DNA from: an uncultured Caulobacterales bacterium
GTDB taxonomy: Bacteria > Pseudomonadota > Alphaproteobacteria > Caulobacterales > Maricaulaceae
Length of the DNA stretch: 64,000 bases
Assembly: GCA_937928165.1 (NCBI GenBank)
Contig: CALFVT010000002.1
Span: 310,001 to 374,000, forward strand
Reading direction: 5' to 3'
The position numbers and the translations under genes are program-made. The notes below the pieces were generated by a model. That model made no database searches, was not told the origin of the DNA, and worked only from the letters and a program-made list of their open reading frames with translations. Position 1 is the first letter of the stretch; the number at the start of each line of letters is the position of its first letter. Shown in pieces: positions 24,768 to 33,678 of the stretch.

Positions 24768-25966
24768 TGCAGCGCCTCTTGGATGTCTTTTGGTAAGCCC
24801 TCTGAGAACAACTTAGTCATCCCTGTGAAAGTCCACCAATCTCTAGTACCTTCCCCCTTTCCAAAACAAGGGACAGATGCGCCACGGGTAAGCCCTTTGG
24901 GGCTGGCAATATATATTCTATCACTAAAGGATCGACCAATTCGCCAACCTTCTAGCACGGGAGGAAGTTGGCCGTCTGTTTCACCAGAAAAAGCTACAAT
25001 TGTGAGTTGGCTTCGTGTCGTAGACATCGCTTGTTCAATGTCGGAATTTATATGATCATCGCCAAATGAATAACCGCATATTAGTAAAACTTGGTCAGTT
25101 CCCCCCGATAAGCGTTTCCGAAAGCGGTCAAACAACTGAGCAAAAGGGTTTTCTTGAGCATTTACATATTTCGAAGCCTGTGGGTAAATCATTACCGCCC
25201 CTTGCTCATCGGCGTGATAGGTATCGCCATATCTTACCCTTAATAGAGGGCGAGGAGGGCTACTTGAACGAAACCAATCAATTGAGCCATGTAATTTAGT
25301 GACTACAGCTTGTTGGCTTGTATCAAGACCTTCTTTCCAAAATCCAACTGCGCCACCAGTAAAGCCGTCACAATAAGGGATTTCATTTAGCGCCAGAGCA
25401 TCTTCGATTAAGGTGTCGTAATTTGTTGTGAAAAATTCAACGCCGCTTCGGTGTTTTTCTAAGCCAGCTCTGTTTTGCAGAAAAATAGCTTTGATAAATT
25501 CTTTATGGGCCTTGATTTTTGTTATCGATTTTCCGCTTTTACCCACAATTGCTTCTGCATCTCCTTTTGCAGGCTTGTATCCCCACCGGATAATGTCCGC
25601 GATCACATCTAACAGCGCTAAATGAACAGAAGTAAGCTTCACTTTTGTTGCTGTGCTTGCGCCAATCGCGACAGTCTTTGTACGAGACCTCTCGGCCATA
25701 GAAATCAAATCGGACAAATGGGTTAGAAAAATCTCAATATGTGCTGTTTCAGCAATATCACTTTTAACAAACTCAATTATCGCGAGTGCCTCTGCATCTC
25801 CTAAAAAGGTTTCGGTTGTGGCGATCTCAAAAACGCGAGCAGTTAATGGATACATGAGAGGGATATTCGACTCAAAGCTCGCCCCCGCTCCGAGCAGCCA
25901 TGTTTGTTTGGGACTATTCAGATGCTTTTCAAATTGCTCTGCAATATCTACTTCATCGTTATTCAT
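24764..25966 (-). CDS. SIR2-like NADase of a SIR2-HerA defence module
   Basis: A 400-residue SIR2-like protein. Visible motifs are LLGAGASFESNIP (GAGAS 26-30, NAD binding), FFTTNYDTLIE (TxNYD), KLHGSIDW (catalytic histidine) and ICGYSFGDDHIN (GxSxxD). In antiphage systems such domains degrade NAD+ when phage infection is sensed. An ATG at 25966 is used; a TTG four codons upstream (25978) is an alternative. It is the first gene of the two-gene operon, with about 190 bp to the divergent restriction-modification gene, so a shared control region is likely. Confidence 0.9.
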   Translation of the reverse strand: MNNDEVDIAEQFEKHLNSPKQTWLLGAGASFESNIPLMYPLTARVFEIATTETFLGDAEALAIIEFVKSDIAETAHIEIFLTHLSDLISMAERSRTKTVAIGASTATKVKLTSVHLALLDVIADIIRWGYKPAKGDAEAIVGKSGKSITKIKAHKEFIKAIFLQNRAGLEKHRSGVEFFTTNYDTLIEDALALNEIPYCDGFTGGAVGFWKEGLDTSQQAVVTKLHGSIDWFRSSSPPRPLLRVRYGDTYHADEQGAVMIYPQASKYVNAQENPFAQLFDRFRKRLSGGTDQVLLICGYSFGDDHINSDIEQAMSTTRSQLTIVAFSGETDGQLPPVLEGWRIGRSFSDRIYIASPKGLTRGASVPCFGKGEGTRDWWTFTGMTKLFSEGLPKDIQEALQ

Positions 25967-26080
25967 AAGCTTGCCCAATTATTAGCTGTGTGTAGTGTGG
26001 TCGAGTCGGTTACACTACACCACACTTATAAGTTTAAACGCAAACTAGAAAACGGATAATCTTTTGACGCTCGATTTTCA

Positions 26081-26095
26081 AAATAGGCGGTTTTG
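26081..26095. repeat. Right copy of a 15-bp inverted repeat bracketing SIR2-HerA
   Basis: AAATAGGCGGTTTTG, the exact reverse complement of 22464-22478. It lies in the divergent promoter region between the SIR2 and restriction-modification genes. Confidence 0.45.
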
Positions 26096-26153
26096 ACGAC
26101 TTTTTTGAGAAACTACATTTTTAAGACCAACACATAACCGTAAAGCTATTACA

Positions 26154-29100
26154 ATGACGCTGTTTCATCCTAGAGTTATAAATAAAAAACTGTCAAATGT
26201 TGCACCAGTTCCAGCGCAAGAGGCAAAGATACTTAGTGATTGGTCTGAGAATCTCGACAAAGGGATTTATAACATTGAGACGCAGAGTGATGGTGAGTTC
26301 ATACAGCAAATTTTAATTAATGTATTAGGTTACCTTGGGAGCACTACAGGAGATGAATGGACGGTAGCTAAAAATCAACCTGCTGGTTCTGGCAATGTCG
26401 ATGCCGCACTAGGGTTTTTTACTCCTGATAACAAAACAATTTTAGCTCCATTCGAATTGAAGGGGGCTCAAACAAAAGACTTAGATGCTATTATGCCAGG
26501 TCGGAATAAGTCACCGGTTCAACAGGCTTGGGAGTATGCAATTGATATTAAAGGGGCTAAATGGGTTTTAGTATCAAACTATCGTGAGATTAGACTGTAT
26601 GCAGTAGGGTTTGGTCGAAAGAACTATGAAACTTTTGATATTAAAAAACTAACCGATCCTTTCCAGTATGCAAAATTCATGTTGCTACTGTCCCCCGAAA
26701 ATTTGTTGAGCGACAGAACTCATTCTCTATTAGCTGAGAGTGAAAAAGTTGACAAACAAATTACCAATGAACTCTATTCAGATTATAAAAATTTGAGGAA
26801 GAATTTAATAAATACCATTATTAAAAATAACAAAAAAATTAGCTCGCTGAAGAGCATTGAACTAGCTCAAACCATTCTTGACCGAATTCTGTTTATTGCC
26901 TTTGCTGAAGATAAGGGGTTGCTTCCTGAAAACACTTTGGAAAAAGCCTTTGAGACTCAAAATGAATACAACCCTCAGCCTGTATGGGAGAACTTCAAAG
27001 GCCTTTTTAGAGCAATAAACAAAGGTAGCTCCAAATTAAATATCCCTGCTTATAATGGGGGGCTTTTCGCTGAGAATGAGGAGATTGATAATCTTATTCT
27101 AACGCCGCTACTTTGTGAAAAATTTAAGAACATTGGGAAGTATGATTTTGAAAGTGACGTTGGAGTCAATATTCTGGGCCACATTTTTGAACAGTCTATT
27201 AGTGATATTGAGGAGTTAAAAGCCAAAACAAGCGGAGAAACGACAGCAAACAACTCTGCAACAAAAAGAAAAAAAGACGGAATTTTTTATACCCCACCCT
27301 ATGTGACCAGATTTATAGTTGAACAATCTATTGGGGGTTGGTTGGCAAAGCAAAAAGAGAAAATCGGCTTTCATAAATTACCTGAACTATCAGAACAAGA
27401 TTATGAAAGCATTCAAGTGGTGCAGAAAGGACGAGGTAAAAATAAGACAACCAGCATTAAGACAAATAAGAATATTAAAAAACACATTCTCGCTTGGGAA
27501 GCTTACAAGGAGATCCTTTCAACTATTAAGATATTAGATCCTGCATGTGGTTCTGGCGCATTTCTAAATGAAATTTTTGATTTCTTAAAGAATGAAGGAG
27601 ATATCGTAAACGGCCAATTAATGAATCTGAAAGGCGAACAAACAGGCCTATTCCGCTGGGACACACATATTTTATCTAATAACTTGTTTGGTGTTGATTT
27701 AAACGGTGAATCTGTAGAGATAACTAAGCTGTCCTTGTGGTTAAAAACAGCTAACAAGTCTGAAAAACTGACTTATTTGGAAGATAATATAAAGGTCGGT
27801 AACTCACTTTTCAGTGACACAGAGATTGCTGGTGTCAACGCTTTTAACTGGGACGAAGAGTTCTCTGAAATAATGTCAAGCGGTGGGTTTGATATTGTCG
27901 TAGGTAACCCTCCCTACATTCCTATGGAATTAATTCCGGAAAAGCAAAAACAGAGCTTTAAGGAAGATTATAGTTGTCTAGAAAGAAAATATGACACGTC
28001 GATTGTGTTTATTTTAAAGTGCTTAAAATTATTAAATGATGAAGGCACCTTATCATTTATCTCTTCTACTACTTGGCAAACAGGTAAGAATTATAAATTA
28101 TTTAGAAAACAACTCTTTGAAGAGTTTCATTTGAATTCAATCGTAAATCTACCATTTGACGTATTTGAAGATGCTTATGTCGATACGTGTATTTATTCTA
28201 TTGGAAAAAAACTGGGGAAATCTAAAAATTACAAAATATATTCCTACAACAAGAAAGACCGTATTTCTCATTTAGAGGGATTGCAATTTGAAGAGGTTCC
28301 CTTTGAGCTCTCAGAAAAACACTCCGATTATTCAATTATTCTCAACCCCAGAGCTTATGCGGTGAAGCAAAGAATTGAAAATATAAAGGGTGTCGAGGTA
28401 CTGGGAGATATATCAAAATCAACCCAAGGTCTGGCAAAAAGCAGGTTCGATCTTAAAGATGCCGAGTATCCGAAATCTCACCCCTTCTTGTTTGACGCAG
28501 AAATAAACAGATACAAGTTGAATTTAAAGGAAGTCAAATTCACAGATTTTTCTGAGAAGGAGTCTTTGAAGCAGTTTTATCTTGGCGAGCCTAAGATTCT
28601 GATAAGGAGACTCATAAGTAGACAAGATCGAATTCTATGTTCTTATACCGATAAAAATTTCGCGTTCTCGAAGGATACAAACCCGTTCATATTGAATGAA
28701 AAAAAGAAAACTCTTTATGTATTAGCATGCTTAAATAGTAAGCTTATGTCTTACATGTACGTCAATTTGTCCTCAATAGCCACTAAGGATGATTTCCGAC
28801 AAACAACTTTAGGTGAATTGCGCGATCTACCAATCGTGTTTCCTAAACGAAAAGTGCAAGAGAGAGTTTCAGATTTAGTCAGTGAAATTCTTGAGTCTGA
28901 AGCTAAACTATTCTCGAAGAAAGATGACCTAATTCGACTTGCTTTGGCTGATTTTGGAATTGCGAAAGCGAACAATAAATTAAGTGATTGGCCAAAGTTA
29001 GATTTTCCTCAATTCTTGGATGAGATAAAAAAACTAATTAAGCCACAGTCTTTATCACTTACAAAAAAATCTGAATGGCTCAAGCATTTTGAAAGTGAAA

Positions 29101-29231
29101 GGAAAGTTGCATTGAACCTTATAAATAAAATCAATGCGGCCGAACTAAAGATAGATCAAGAAATTTACGATGTTTTCGAAGTTACAAAAGAAGAAGTTAA
29201 GCAAATCAATTCTTACTTCAACAGCATATAA
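26154..29231 (+). CDS. Type IIG-like restriction-modification fusion protein
   Basis: A 1025-residue single-chain enzyme of the Eco57I/type IIG kind. The N-terminal nuclease region carries PFELKGA (about 98-104), a PD-(D/E)XK-like active site preceded by DAALGFF. The adenine-N6 methylase core has FYTPPYVTRFIVEQ, motif I D462-PACGSGAF and motif IV N585-PPY. The C-terminal part (about 720-950) resembles a target-recognition domain. It modifies host DNA and cuts unmodified DNA. The gene is notably AT-rich, with many AAA, TTA and ATA codons, unlike the flanking chromosome, indicating foreign origin. Confidence 0.85.
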   Translation: MTLFHPRVINKKLSNVAPVPAQEAKILSDWSENLDKGIYNIETQSDGEFIQQILINVLGYLGSTTGDEWTVAKNQPAGSGNVDAALGFFTPDNKTILAPFELKGAQTKDLDAIMPGRNKSPVQQAWEYAIDIKGAKWVLVSNYREIRLYAVGFGRKNYETFDIKKLTDPFQYAKFMLLLSPENLLSDRTHSLLAESEKVDKQITNELYSDYKNLRKNLINTIIKNNKKISSLKSIELAQTILDRILFIAFAEDKGLLPENTLEKAFETQNEYNPQPVWENFKGLFRAINKGSSKLNIPAYNGGLFAENEEIDNLILTPLLCEKFKNIGKYDFESDVGVNILGHIFEQSISDIEELKAKTSGETTANNSATKRKKDGIFYTPPYVTRFIVEQSIGGWLAKQKEKIGFHKLPELSEQDYESIQVVQKGRGKNKTTSIKTNKNIKKHILAWEAYKEILSTIKILDPACGSGAFLNEIFDFLKNEGDIVNGQLMNLKGEQTGLFRWDTHILSNNLFGVDLNGESVEITKLSLWLKTANKSEKLTYLEDNIKVGNSLFSDTEIAGVNAFNWDEEFSEIMSSGGFDIVVGNPPYIPMELIPEKQKQSFKEDYSCLERKYDTSIVFILKCLKLLNDEGTLSFISSTTWQTGKNYKLFRKQLFEEFHLNSIVNLPFDVFEDAYVDTCIYSIGKKLGKSKNYKIYSYNKKDRISHLEGLQFEEVPFELSEKHSDYSIILNPRAYAVKQRIENIKGVEVLGDISKSTQGLAKSRFDLKDAEYPKSHPFLFDAEINRYKLNLKEVKFTDFSEKESLKQFYLGEPKILIRRLISRQDRILCSYTDKNFAFSKDTNPFILNEKKKTLYVLACLNSKLMSYMYVNLSSIATKDDFRQTTLGELRDLPIVFPKRKVQERVSDLVSEILESEAKLFSKKDDLIRLALADFGIAKANNKLSDWPKLDFPQFLDEIKKLIKPQSLSLTKKSEWLKHFESERKVALNLINKINAAELKIDQEIYDVFEVTKEEVKQINSYFNSI

Positions 29232-29315
29232 TTATATCTGCCTAATCGTCCTAATGAATCAAATTAACATAAAGGTTTAAGGCAAGAAGCATCTTCAAAG
29301 GCATCAAAGTAAAGA

Positions 29316-29399
29316 TGGTACGGGTGGTCGGACTCGAACCGACACATCATAGATACCAGATTTTGAATCTGGCGCGTCTACCAATTCCGCCACACCCGC
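29316..29399 (-). tRNA. Intact tRNA-Leu(CAA) carried by the element
   Basis: Complete on the minus strand: acceptor GCGGGTG/CACCCGT, D arm with GGAATTGGTAGACGC, anticodon stem CCAGA/TCTGG with loop TTCAAAA (anticodon CAA), variable arm, T arm GTCGGTTCGAGTCCGAC, discriminator A and encoded CCA. Its 5' half differs from the split gene's 5' half by a single base. It lies inside the element beside the integrase and probably restores the function lost when the host gene was split. Confidence 0.93.
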
Positions 29400-29459
29400 A
29401 ACGAAGATTTTTGACGTATAAAGCAGTCTATTTCAGTTGGCTAGAACTGATTTCACGGA

Positions 29460-30665
29460 CTATGTATTTTTCTGACTCTTGGGCGATTTCATCGCAAAGG
29501 GCTTATGCCGACGAACATTTACTTTGGCTGCATTTATAAGCGTCTTGATATGTGAGGCATAATACTTCTCAATCATCTCAACGGACGTGCGGCAGTTCTT
29601 GGCGATCTGGTAAATATCCGCCCCTTCCATGAGCCGCAAACAAATATAAGTATGTCGAAGGCTGTACGCCGTTCGGCGTTGGCCTTCGCGGTCTATTTTA
29701 AGATTTTCCTCGTCCAAAATTCTATTGAATAAAGCCCTATGCAAGGAGGGAAAAATCTTATCTGTAGGTTGAGGTTTGTGTCGTTCGACCAAACGCTCAA
29801 ATGTATGCACGGCGTTCGCCGTGCTCTTACAATAACCGACTCCACGCTTGCCCCGAACTTCAATCTCTAGAATTGTTTCGCCGCTATCTAAGTCATCGAC
29901 TATTGTAATGTCTCTATATTCAATCCGAAGAATCTCGTCAGGTCTCAACCCAGTGTTTGCCATGAATAAAACGAGGTCATGTAATTGTAGGGCGTTCTTT
30001 TTGTGACGTAGATTGTAAGCCGTTTCGATGTTGTTTCGAGTGGCTGTATAAAGCCTTTTATATTCCTCGGGCGAGAACCAAGCTCTGCGCACAATTTTAC
30101 CCGCTGACTTATAAGGTAAAGAAACGTCAGGAAGGTGAGTGAGCCACCCGTGCCGGGCGGCAGTTTTTAGAACTTGTCTTAATGCACAAATATCTTTGTG
30201 CATTGTGCTACGGGATGGCGGGGTGTGAACATGCTCCCCCACTTTATTGTGACGAGGGACGGAATAGCCTTGCCGATGAATGCGGTATTCTTGAACTAAT
30301 CCCGGTGTAATTTCCGACAGGCCTTTTTCACCGAAGAAAGGAATCAAGTAATTGTCTAGCCTCCTCATAATTGAATCGACGTAACCTTCGTTTCGATCAC
30401 CATCGGTGATGATGATATATTCTTTTTCAAATTGGGCTGCTGCGCGCGCGAAAGTGTTTTCAGTTCGAAGCTCTTTTCGTCGGGCTCCGAGTCTGAGGTC
30501 TAGATACCAGCCTTCTGCAAAGTCTTTGGCTTTCCGTATATCGGACTCTTTTGTCGACCGTCTCCAGTTCCTGCCTTCGAGGTAAGTGGCGCATTGCCAA
30601 TAGTCTGAACCGGGGCGTTTGTAGAGGTTTACATTCCCGCCCATTGTAGTGTGTTTACCCGCCAT
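29460..30665 (-). CDS. Tyrosine recombinase/integrase
   Basis: A 401-residue phage-type integrase. The start at 30665 (MAGKHTTMGG, AGGTGGG upstream) is preferred; a 24-residue upstream extension overlaps the arm repeats. A SAM-like core-binding domain lies at about 50-170. The catalytic domain has TGLRPDEIL (first arginine), YSLRHTYICLRL (H/R pair) and the nucleophile region MIEKYYASH. It lies 145 bp from the right attachment core and probably inserts at the tRNA-Leu anticodon loop. Arm repeats overlap its promoter, so it may repress itself. Confidence 0.92.
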   Translation of the reverse strand: MAGKHTTMGGNVNLYKRPGSDYWQCATYLEGRNWRRSTKESDIRKAKDFAEGWYLDLRLGARRKELRTENTFARAAAQFEKEYIIITDGDRNEGYVDSIMRRLDNYLIPFFGEKGLSEITPGLVQEYRIHRQGYSVPRHNKVGEHVHTPPSRSTMHKDICALRQVLKTAARHGWLTHLPDVSLPYKSAGKIVRRAWFSPEEYKRLYTATRNNIETAYNLRHKKNALQLHDLVLFMANTGLRPDEILRIEYRDITIVDDLDSGETILEIEVRGKRGVGYCKSTANAVHTFERLVERHKPQPTDKIFPSLHRALFNRILDEENLKIDREGQRRTAYSLRHTYICLRLMEGADIYQIAKNCRTSVEMIEKYYASHIKTLINAAKVNVRRHKPFAMKSPKSQKNT

Positions 30666-30714
30666 ATCGCCCACCTTTCTCACGTAAAACGGCGCTGGGA
30701 CGCCGAAACGGAAA

Positions 30715-30784
30715 AGTGTGTAAGGGGTGTGTAACACATGCGGTTTCGGCGCATATATCTTATGTATATGTTTTTATTATATAT
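30715..30784. repeat. Right arm-type integrase site repeats
   Basis: AGTGTGTAAG (30715-30724), TGTGTAAC (30728-30735) and TGTTTTTATTATATAT (30769-30784) repeat motifs found inside the left core (18888-18944), in the same orientation. They lie immediately upstream of the integrase start. Confidence 0.5.
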
Positions 30785-30810
30785 TTTTTATTGAAAAAGT
30801 AAAGTAGGAC

Positions 30811-30851
30811 GATTTTGAATCCGGCGCGTCTACCAATTCCGCCACACCCGC
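30811..30851 (-). tRNA. 5' half of the split tRNA-Leu(CAA), right attachment site
   Basis: On the minus strand this reads from the acceptor 5' strand (GCGGGTG) through the D arm to the anticodon arm and stops after GCCGGATTCAAAATC; beyond that the sequence is element DNA. The final 15 bases (30811-30825) are identical to 18854-18868. A promoter probably still drives it, producing a tRNA fragment fused to element sequence. Confidence 0.88.
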
Positions 30852-30969
30852 ATCGAAGTTAAAGGGCGTATAAACCACTCCCTTTAAGAAGGCTAGAGGG
30901 GATTTCACTTATTTACTTGCGGGTGTTTTGCCACTTTACTTTAGTTTTATGTCAATGGGTTCCTCAAAA

Positions 30970-31569
30970 TTAAGGCTGTAGAAATCTGCGAATGTCATCA
31001 ATATTTTTATGTTGATAGTCTTCGCTTTTAATGTCGAATAATGTGTCTGTGAAACATGTCGACGTGACATAGTAATCGCCTGTTTTTGATTTTACGCCGG
31101 CGATGAAATATGTCTGGTTTAGATTAAAGTTTTGAGCGTAGCTTATGGATGAGGCGCTGGGGTTTTGATTATAATAAACTCGCATAATATTGTCTTTAAC
31201 GTCAAGATTAGGTTTTAAAATCCAGTCTTCTATGTCAAACTCGCTATAAGAATTTGGCTCTGGCGGCGCTATGACCTCGATAAGCTTTAAAATCTCTTGA
31301 TCTATTTTATGTTTTTGGGCGCGGCTATAATTATCGCTCTCGCGCTGGATTATGAGTTTATTTAATTTGTTATTTATTCTCTCAACCTCATTTATATCAA
31401 GATGGTGAATAAAGTGGCTGCCAGTAGCGCGGCCAATAAAGATAAAATCGACGGCTTTGACCCTATCTTTCATCTGCCCCGACAGCGGTGCGCTGCAACG
31501 GGCATGGGCCGCCTCATAGGCAAAAAGCCCTGCGGTGAAGATACATAATGTCAGCCACGGTTTCATCAT
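30970..31569 (-). CDS. Exported protein of unknown function
   Basis: A 199-residue protein. The start at 31569 (MMKPWLTLCIF) gives a clean signal peptide ending at AAHARC; a longer open frame upstream lacks one. The mature part carries CSAPLSGQMKDRVKAVDFIFIGRA, a pattern seen in small periplasmic proteins that begin with a cysteine just after cleavage, and a second cysteine near residue 174 (STCFTD). A charged helical middle follows (about 60-110). It is not recognised as a named family. It lies between the element and miaB, divergent from miaB. Confidence 0.6.
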   Translation of the reverse strand: MMKPWLTLCIFTAGLFAYEAAHARCSAPLSGQMKDRVKAVDFIFIGRATGSHFIHHLDINEVERINNKLNKLIIQRESDNYSRAQKHKIDQEILKLIEVIAPPEPNSYSEFDIEDWILKPNLDVKDNIMRVYYNQNPSASSISYAQNFNLNQTYFIAGVKSKTGDYYVTSTCFTDTLFDIKSEDYQHKNIDDIRRFLQP

Positions 31570-31711
31570 ATTATCATAACATCTTACGGTTTTACATGGA
31601 AATGACTTATGTTTCATCTTTGTCCTTGTGCTGTGCCTGTCACCTTTCCCTTGCCCCCGTACTGGCTGCGGCCTATAAGCCGCGCAGATTTTAACCATAG
31701 TGAGCCCTCTC

Positions 31712-33172
31712 ATGACTGTTCTGTTACCGCGCGATAAAACCGCGTCCCGTGACGGCGCGCGTAAAGCCGCCCCAAAGGCCGCCGCTCAAGCCTCGCGTAA
31801 TATTGATGCGCCCCATATCGCCACAGGCGATATCAAGCCCGCGAAAGACGCTAAGAAAGTCTTTATCAAAACCTATGGCTGCCAGATGAATGTCTATGAT
31901 AGCGAGCGCATGGCCGATGTGCTGGCCCCGATTGGCTATGCGCCGGTGGATGTTCCCGATCATGCGGATTTGGTGATTCTGAATACTTGTCATATTCGCG
32001 AAAAAGCGGCCGAAAAAGTTTATTCGGAGCTGGGCCGTATCCGCCGCCATAAGACGGATAATAATCCGAATATGAAAGTCGCCGTGGCGGGATGCGTTGC
32101 CCAAGCGGAAGGCGAAGAGATTATGCGCCGTGCCCCAGTGGTCGATATGGTCTTGGGGCCGCAGACCTATCATAAACTGCCTGAAATGATTGCCAAGGTT
32201 CACCGCGGCACAGGGGAGGTGCTTGAGACCGAATTTGACACCCTTGAGAAATTTGACGAACTGTCGACCCACCGTAATCCCAAGGGCTTTAGCGCCTTTC
32301 TGACGATCCAAGAGGGCTGTGACAAATTTTGTACCTTCTGTGTGGTGCCCTATACGAGGGGCGCGGAGGTGTCCCGCTCCGTTGCGCAAATCACCGCAGA
32401 AGCCCGTAGCCTTGCGGCTAAGGGCGTGCGCGAAATTACCCTGATCGGGCAAAATGTTAATGCCTATGCCGCCGAAGGGCCAGACGGCAGCCAATGGAGC
32501 TTGGGGCAACTGATTGAGCATGTGGCTTTGATTGGCGGTATTGACCGTATTCGATTTACTACTTCTCACCCGCGCGATATGGATGATGAGCTTATCCGCG
32601 TTATCGGCGCACAGTCGAAACTCATGCCCTATCTGCATTTGCCGATACAGGCCGGGAGCGATAAAATCCTGCGGGCGATGAACCGCGATCATAGCTATGA
32701 ACATTATAAAAACCTGATTGCCAAAATTCGCGCCTCCCGCCCGGATATTGCCTTGTCGGGGGATTTCATTGTCGGCTTCCCCGGCGAGACAGAGGCGGAT
32801 TTCGAAGCGACCCTGAAATGCGTTGAAGAGATTGGTTATGCCAGCTCCTTTAGTTTTAAATATTCCGTCCGTCCCGGAACCCCGGGGGCAAGCTTGCCGC
32901 GCCAAGTCCCCGAAGATGTAAAATCCGATCGGCTTAAGCGGCTTCAAGATTTGCTCTACGCCCAGCAAACGGCCTTTAACAAAAGCCTGATTGGCCGAAC
33001 CTTACCGATATTAGTCGAAGGCACCGCGCGGGAGCCGGGACAGCTCTTTGGCCGTAACCCTTACCTGACGGGGACGCATTTCTTTGGTGATGAAGCCCTG
33101 ATCGGCCAGATCGTCAATGTCACCATAACTGAGGCCGGCGTGAATAGCTTGATCGGGGATTTAGCGCCGTAA
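31712..33172 (+). CDS. miaB: tRNA-2-methylthio-N6-dimethylallyladenosine synthase
   Basis: A 486-residue radical SAM methylthiotransferase modifying A37 of tRNAs that read UNN codons. The N-terminal cluster cysteines are in KTYGCQMNVYDSERM, LNTCHIREKA and VAGCVAQAEG. The radical SAM cluster is CDKFCTFCVVPYTRG, and a TRAM domain ends the protein. A GTG at 31700 is an alternative start. An unusual Ala/Lys-rich N-terminal extension of about 45 residues precedes the core. In alphaproteobacteria miaB heads the phoH-ybeY cluster, as here, although about 920 bp separate them. Confidence 0.96.
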   Translation: MTVLLPRDKTASRDGARKAAPKAAAQASRNIDAPHIATGDIKPAKDAKKVFIKTYGCQMNVYDSERMADVLAPIGYAPVDVPDHADLVILNTCHIREKAAEKVYSELGRIRRHKTDNNPNMKVAVAGCVAQAEGEEIMRRAPVVDMVLGPQTYHKLPEMIAKVHRGTGEVLETEFDTLEKFDELSTHRNPKGFSAFLTIQEGCDKFCTFCVVPYTRGAEVSRSVAQITAEARSLAAKGVREITLIGQNVNAYAAEGPDGSQWSLGQLIEHVALIGGIDRIRFTTSHPRDMDDELIRVIGAQSKLMPYLHLPIQAGSDKILRAMNRDHSYEHYKNLIAKIRASRPDIALSGDFIVGFPGETEADFEATLKCVEEIGYASSFSFKYSVRPGTPGASLPRQVPEDVKSDRLKRLQDLLYAQQTAFNKSLIGRTLPILVEGTAREPGQLFGRNPYLTGTHFFGDEALIGQIVNVTITEAGVNSLIGDLAP

Positions 33173-33326
33173 TTGATTCTGCGCACAGGGCAAAGCGCGC
33201 CCGCCCTTGACGGGGCGGGTGGACATATGCGGTGGTTGACCATGAGGGCTACCGAATATCTTTTGTTTTACACAGTCAACGCAGCCAAGCACTTTGCTGG
33301 CTGCCGCCATAGCGCCAAAGAGCTAT

Positions 33327-33346
33327 CCGCAGATTTGCATCTGCGG
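33327..33346. other. Perfect 8-bp hairpin downstream of miaB
   Basis: CCGCAGAT-TTGC-ATCTGCGG, a perfect stem with a four-base loop, nested in a partly complementary outer segment (AGCGCC...GGCGCT). There is no T tract, so it is not an ordinary terminator. It may be RNA structure or a mobile palindrome. Confidence 0.4.
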
Positions 33347-33678
33347 CGCTCCACTGCAATCCGTCCCAGATATGTTCTTAGGAGGAAGGATTACGGGCGT
33401 TACGTGCGCGCCGCATAGATCAGCTTTTTCAAAGGCCCCGGACAGTTATTAGGTCTAAACCATCACAGCTCTCACCTTACACGCTTACTTAAAAGCGCAT
33501 TACAGGGCGTCCGGCAGGACTATGAATCGTTACGTCATAGCTATCTGCACCAATCATCCCGTCATAATGAAGCCAACGTGCACATCACCGTCCGTATGAC
33601 AGAATAGGGCTATAATATCATAGGGATGAGGGGCGTGGATAAGTTTTATTTTTGTCAGCCCTTATCGACCCTTCTGTC

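Larger units (their letters stand above)
18811..30851. mobile_element. Integrated element in tRNA-Leu carrying defence genes
   Basis: The element proper runs from core to core (18854-30825, a spacing of 11,957 bp). It is bounded by two halves of one tRNA-Leu(CAA) gene sharing a 15-bp direct repeat in the anticodon arm, a classic tyrosine-integrase target. Cargo from left to right: tandem 23-bp repeats, a DUF4143 ATPase, an IS110-family element, HerA and SIR2-like genes, a large restriction-modification fusion, an intact tRNA-Leu(CAA), and the integrase reading away from the right attachment site. Several cargo genes, above all the restriction-modification gene, are clearly more AT-rich than the chromosome around them. 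Confidence 0.85.

Noticed and set aside
18811-30851. A CRISPR array in the element, suggested by short repeats
   Set aside because: The only regular array (19284-19398) has 23-bp units with no spacers and no cas genes nearby.
31724-32968. Long open frame on the minus strand across miaB
   Set aside because: It is a shadow of miaB, whose motifs are all intact on the plus strand; the minus translation shows no recognisable domain.
33173-33418. 81-codon plus-strand frame after miaB
   Set aside because: It begins at the miaB stop without a ribosome site and overlaps strong hairpins; the composition does not look coding.
33419-33607. Open plus-strand stretch ending in ITVRMTE
   Set aside because: There is no start codon after the upstream stop; it is at most gene debris and matches no family I recognise.
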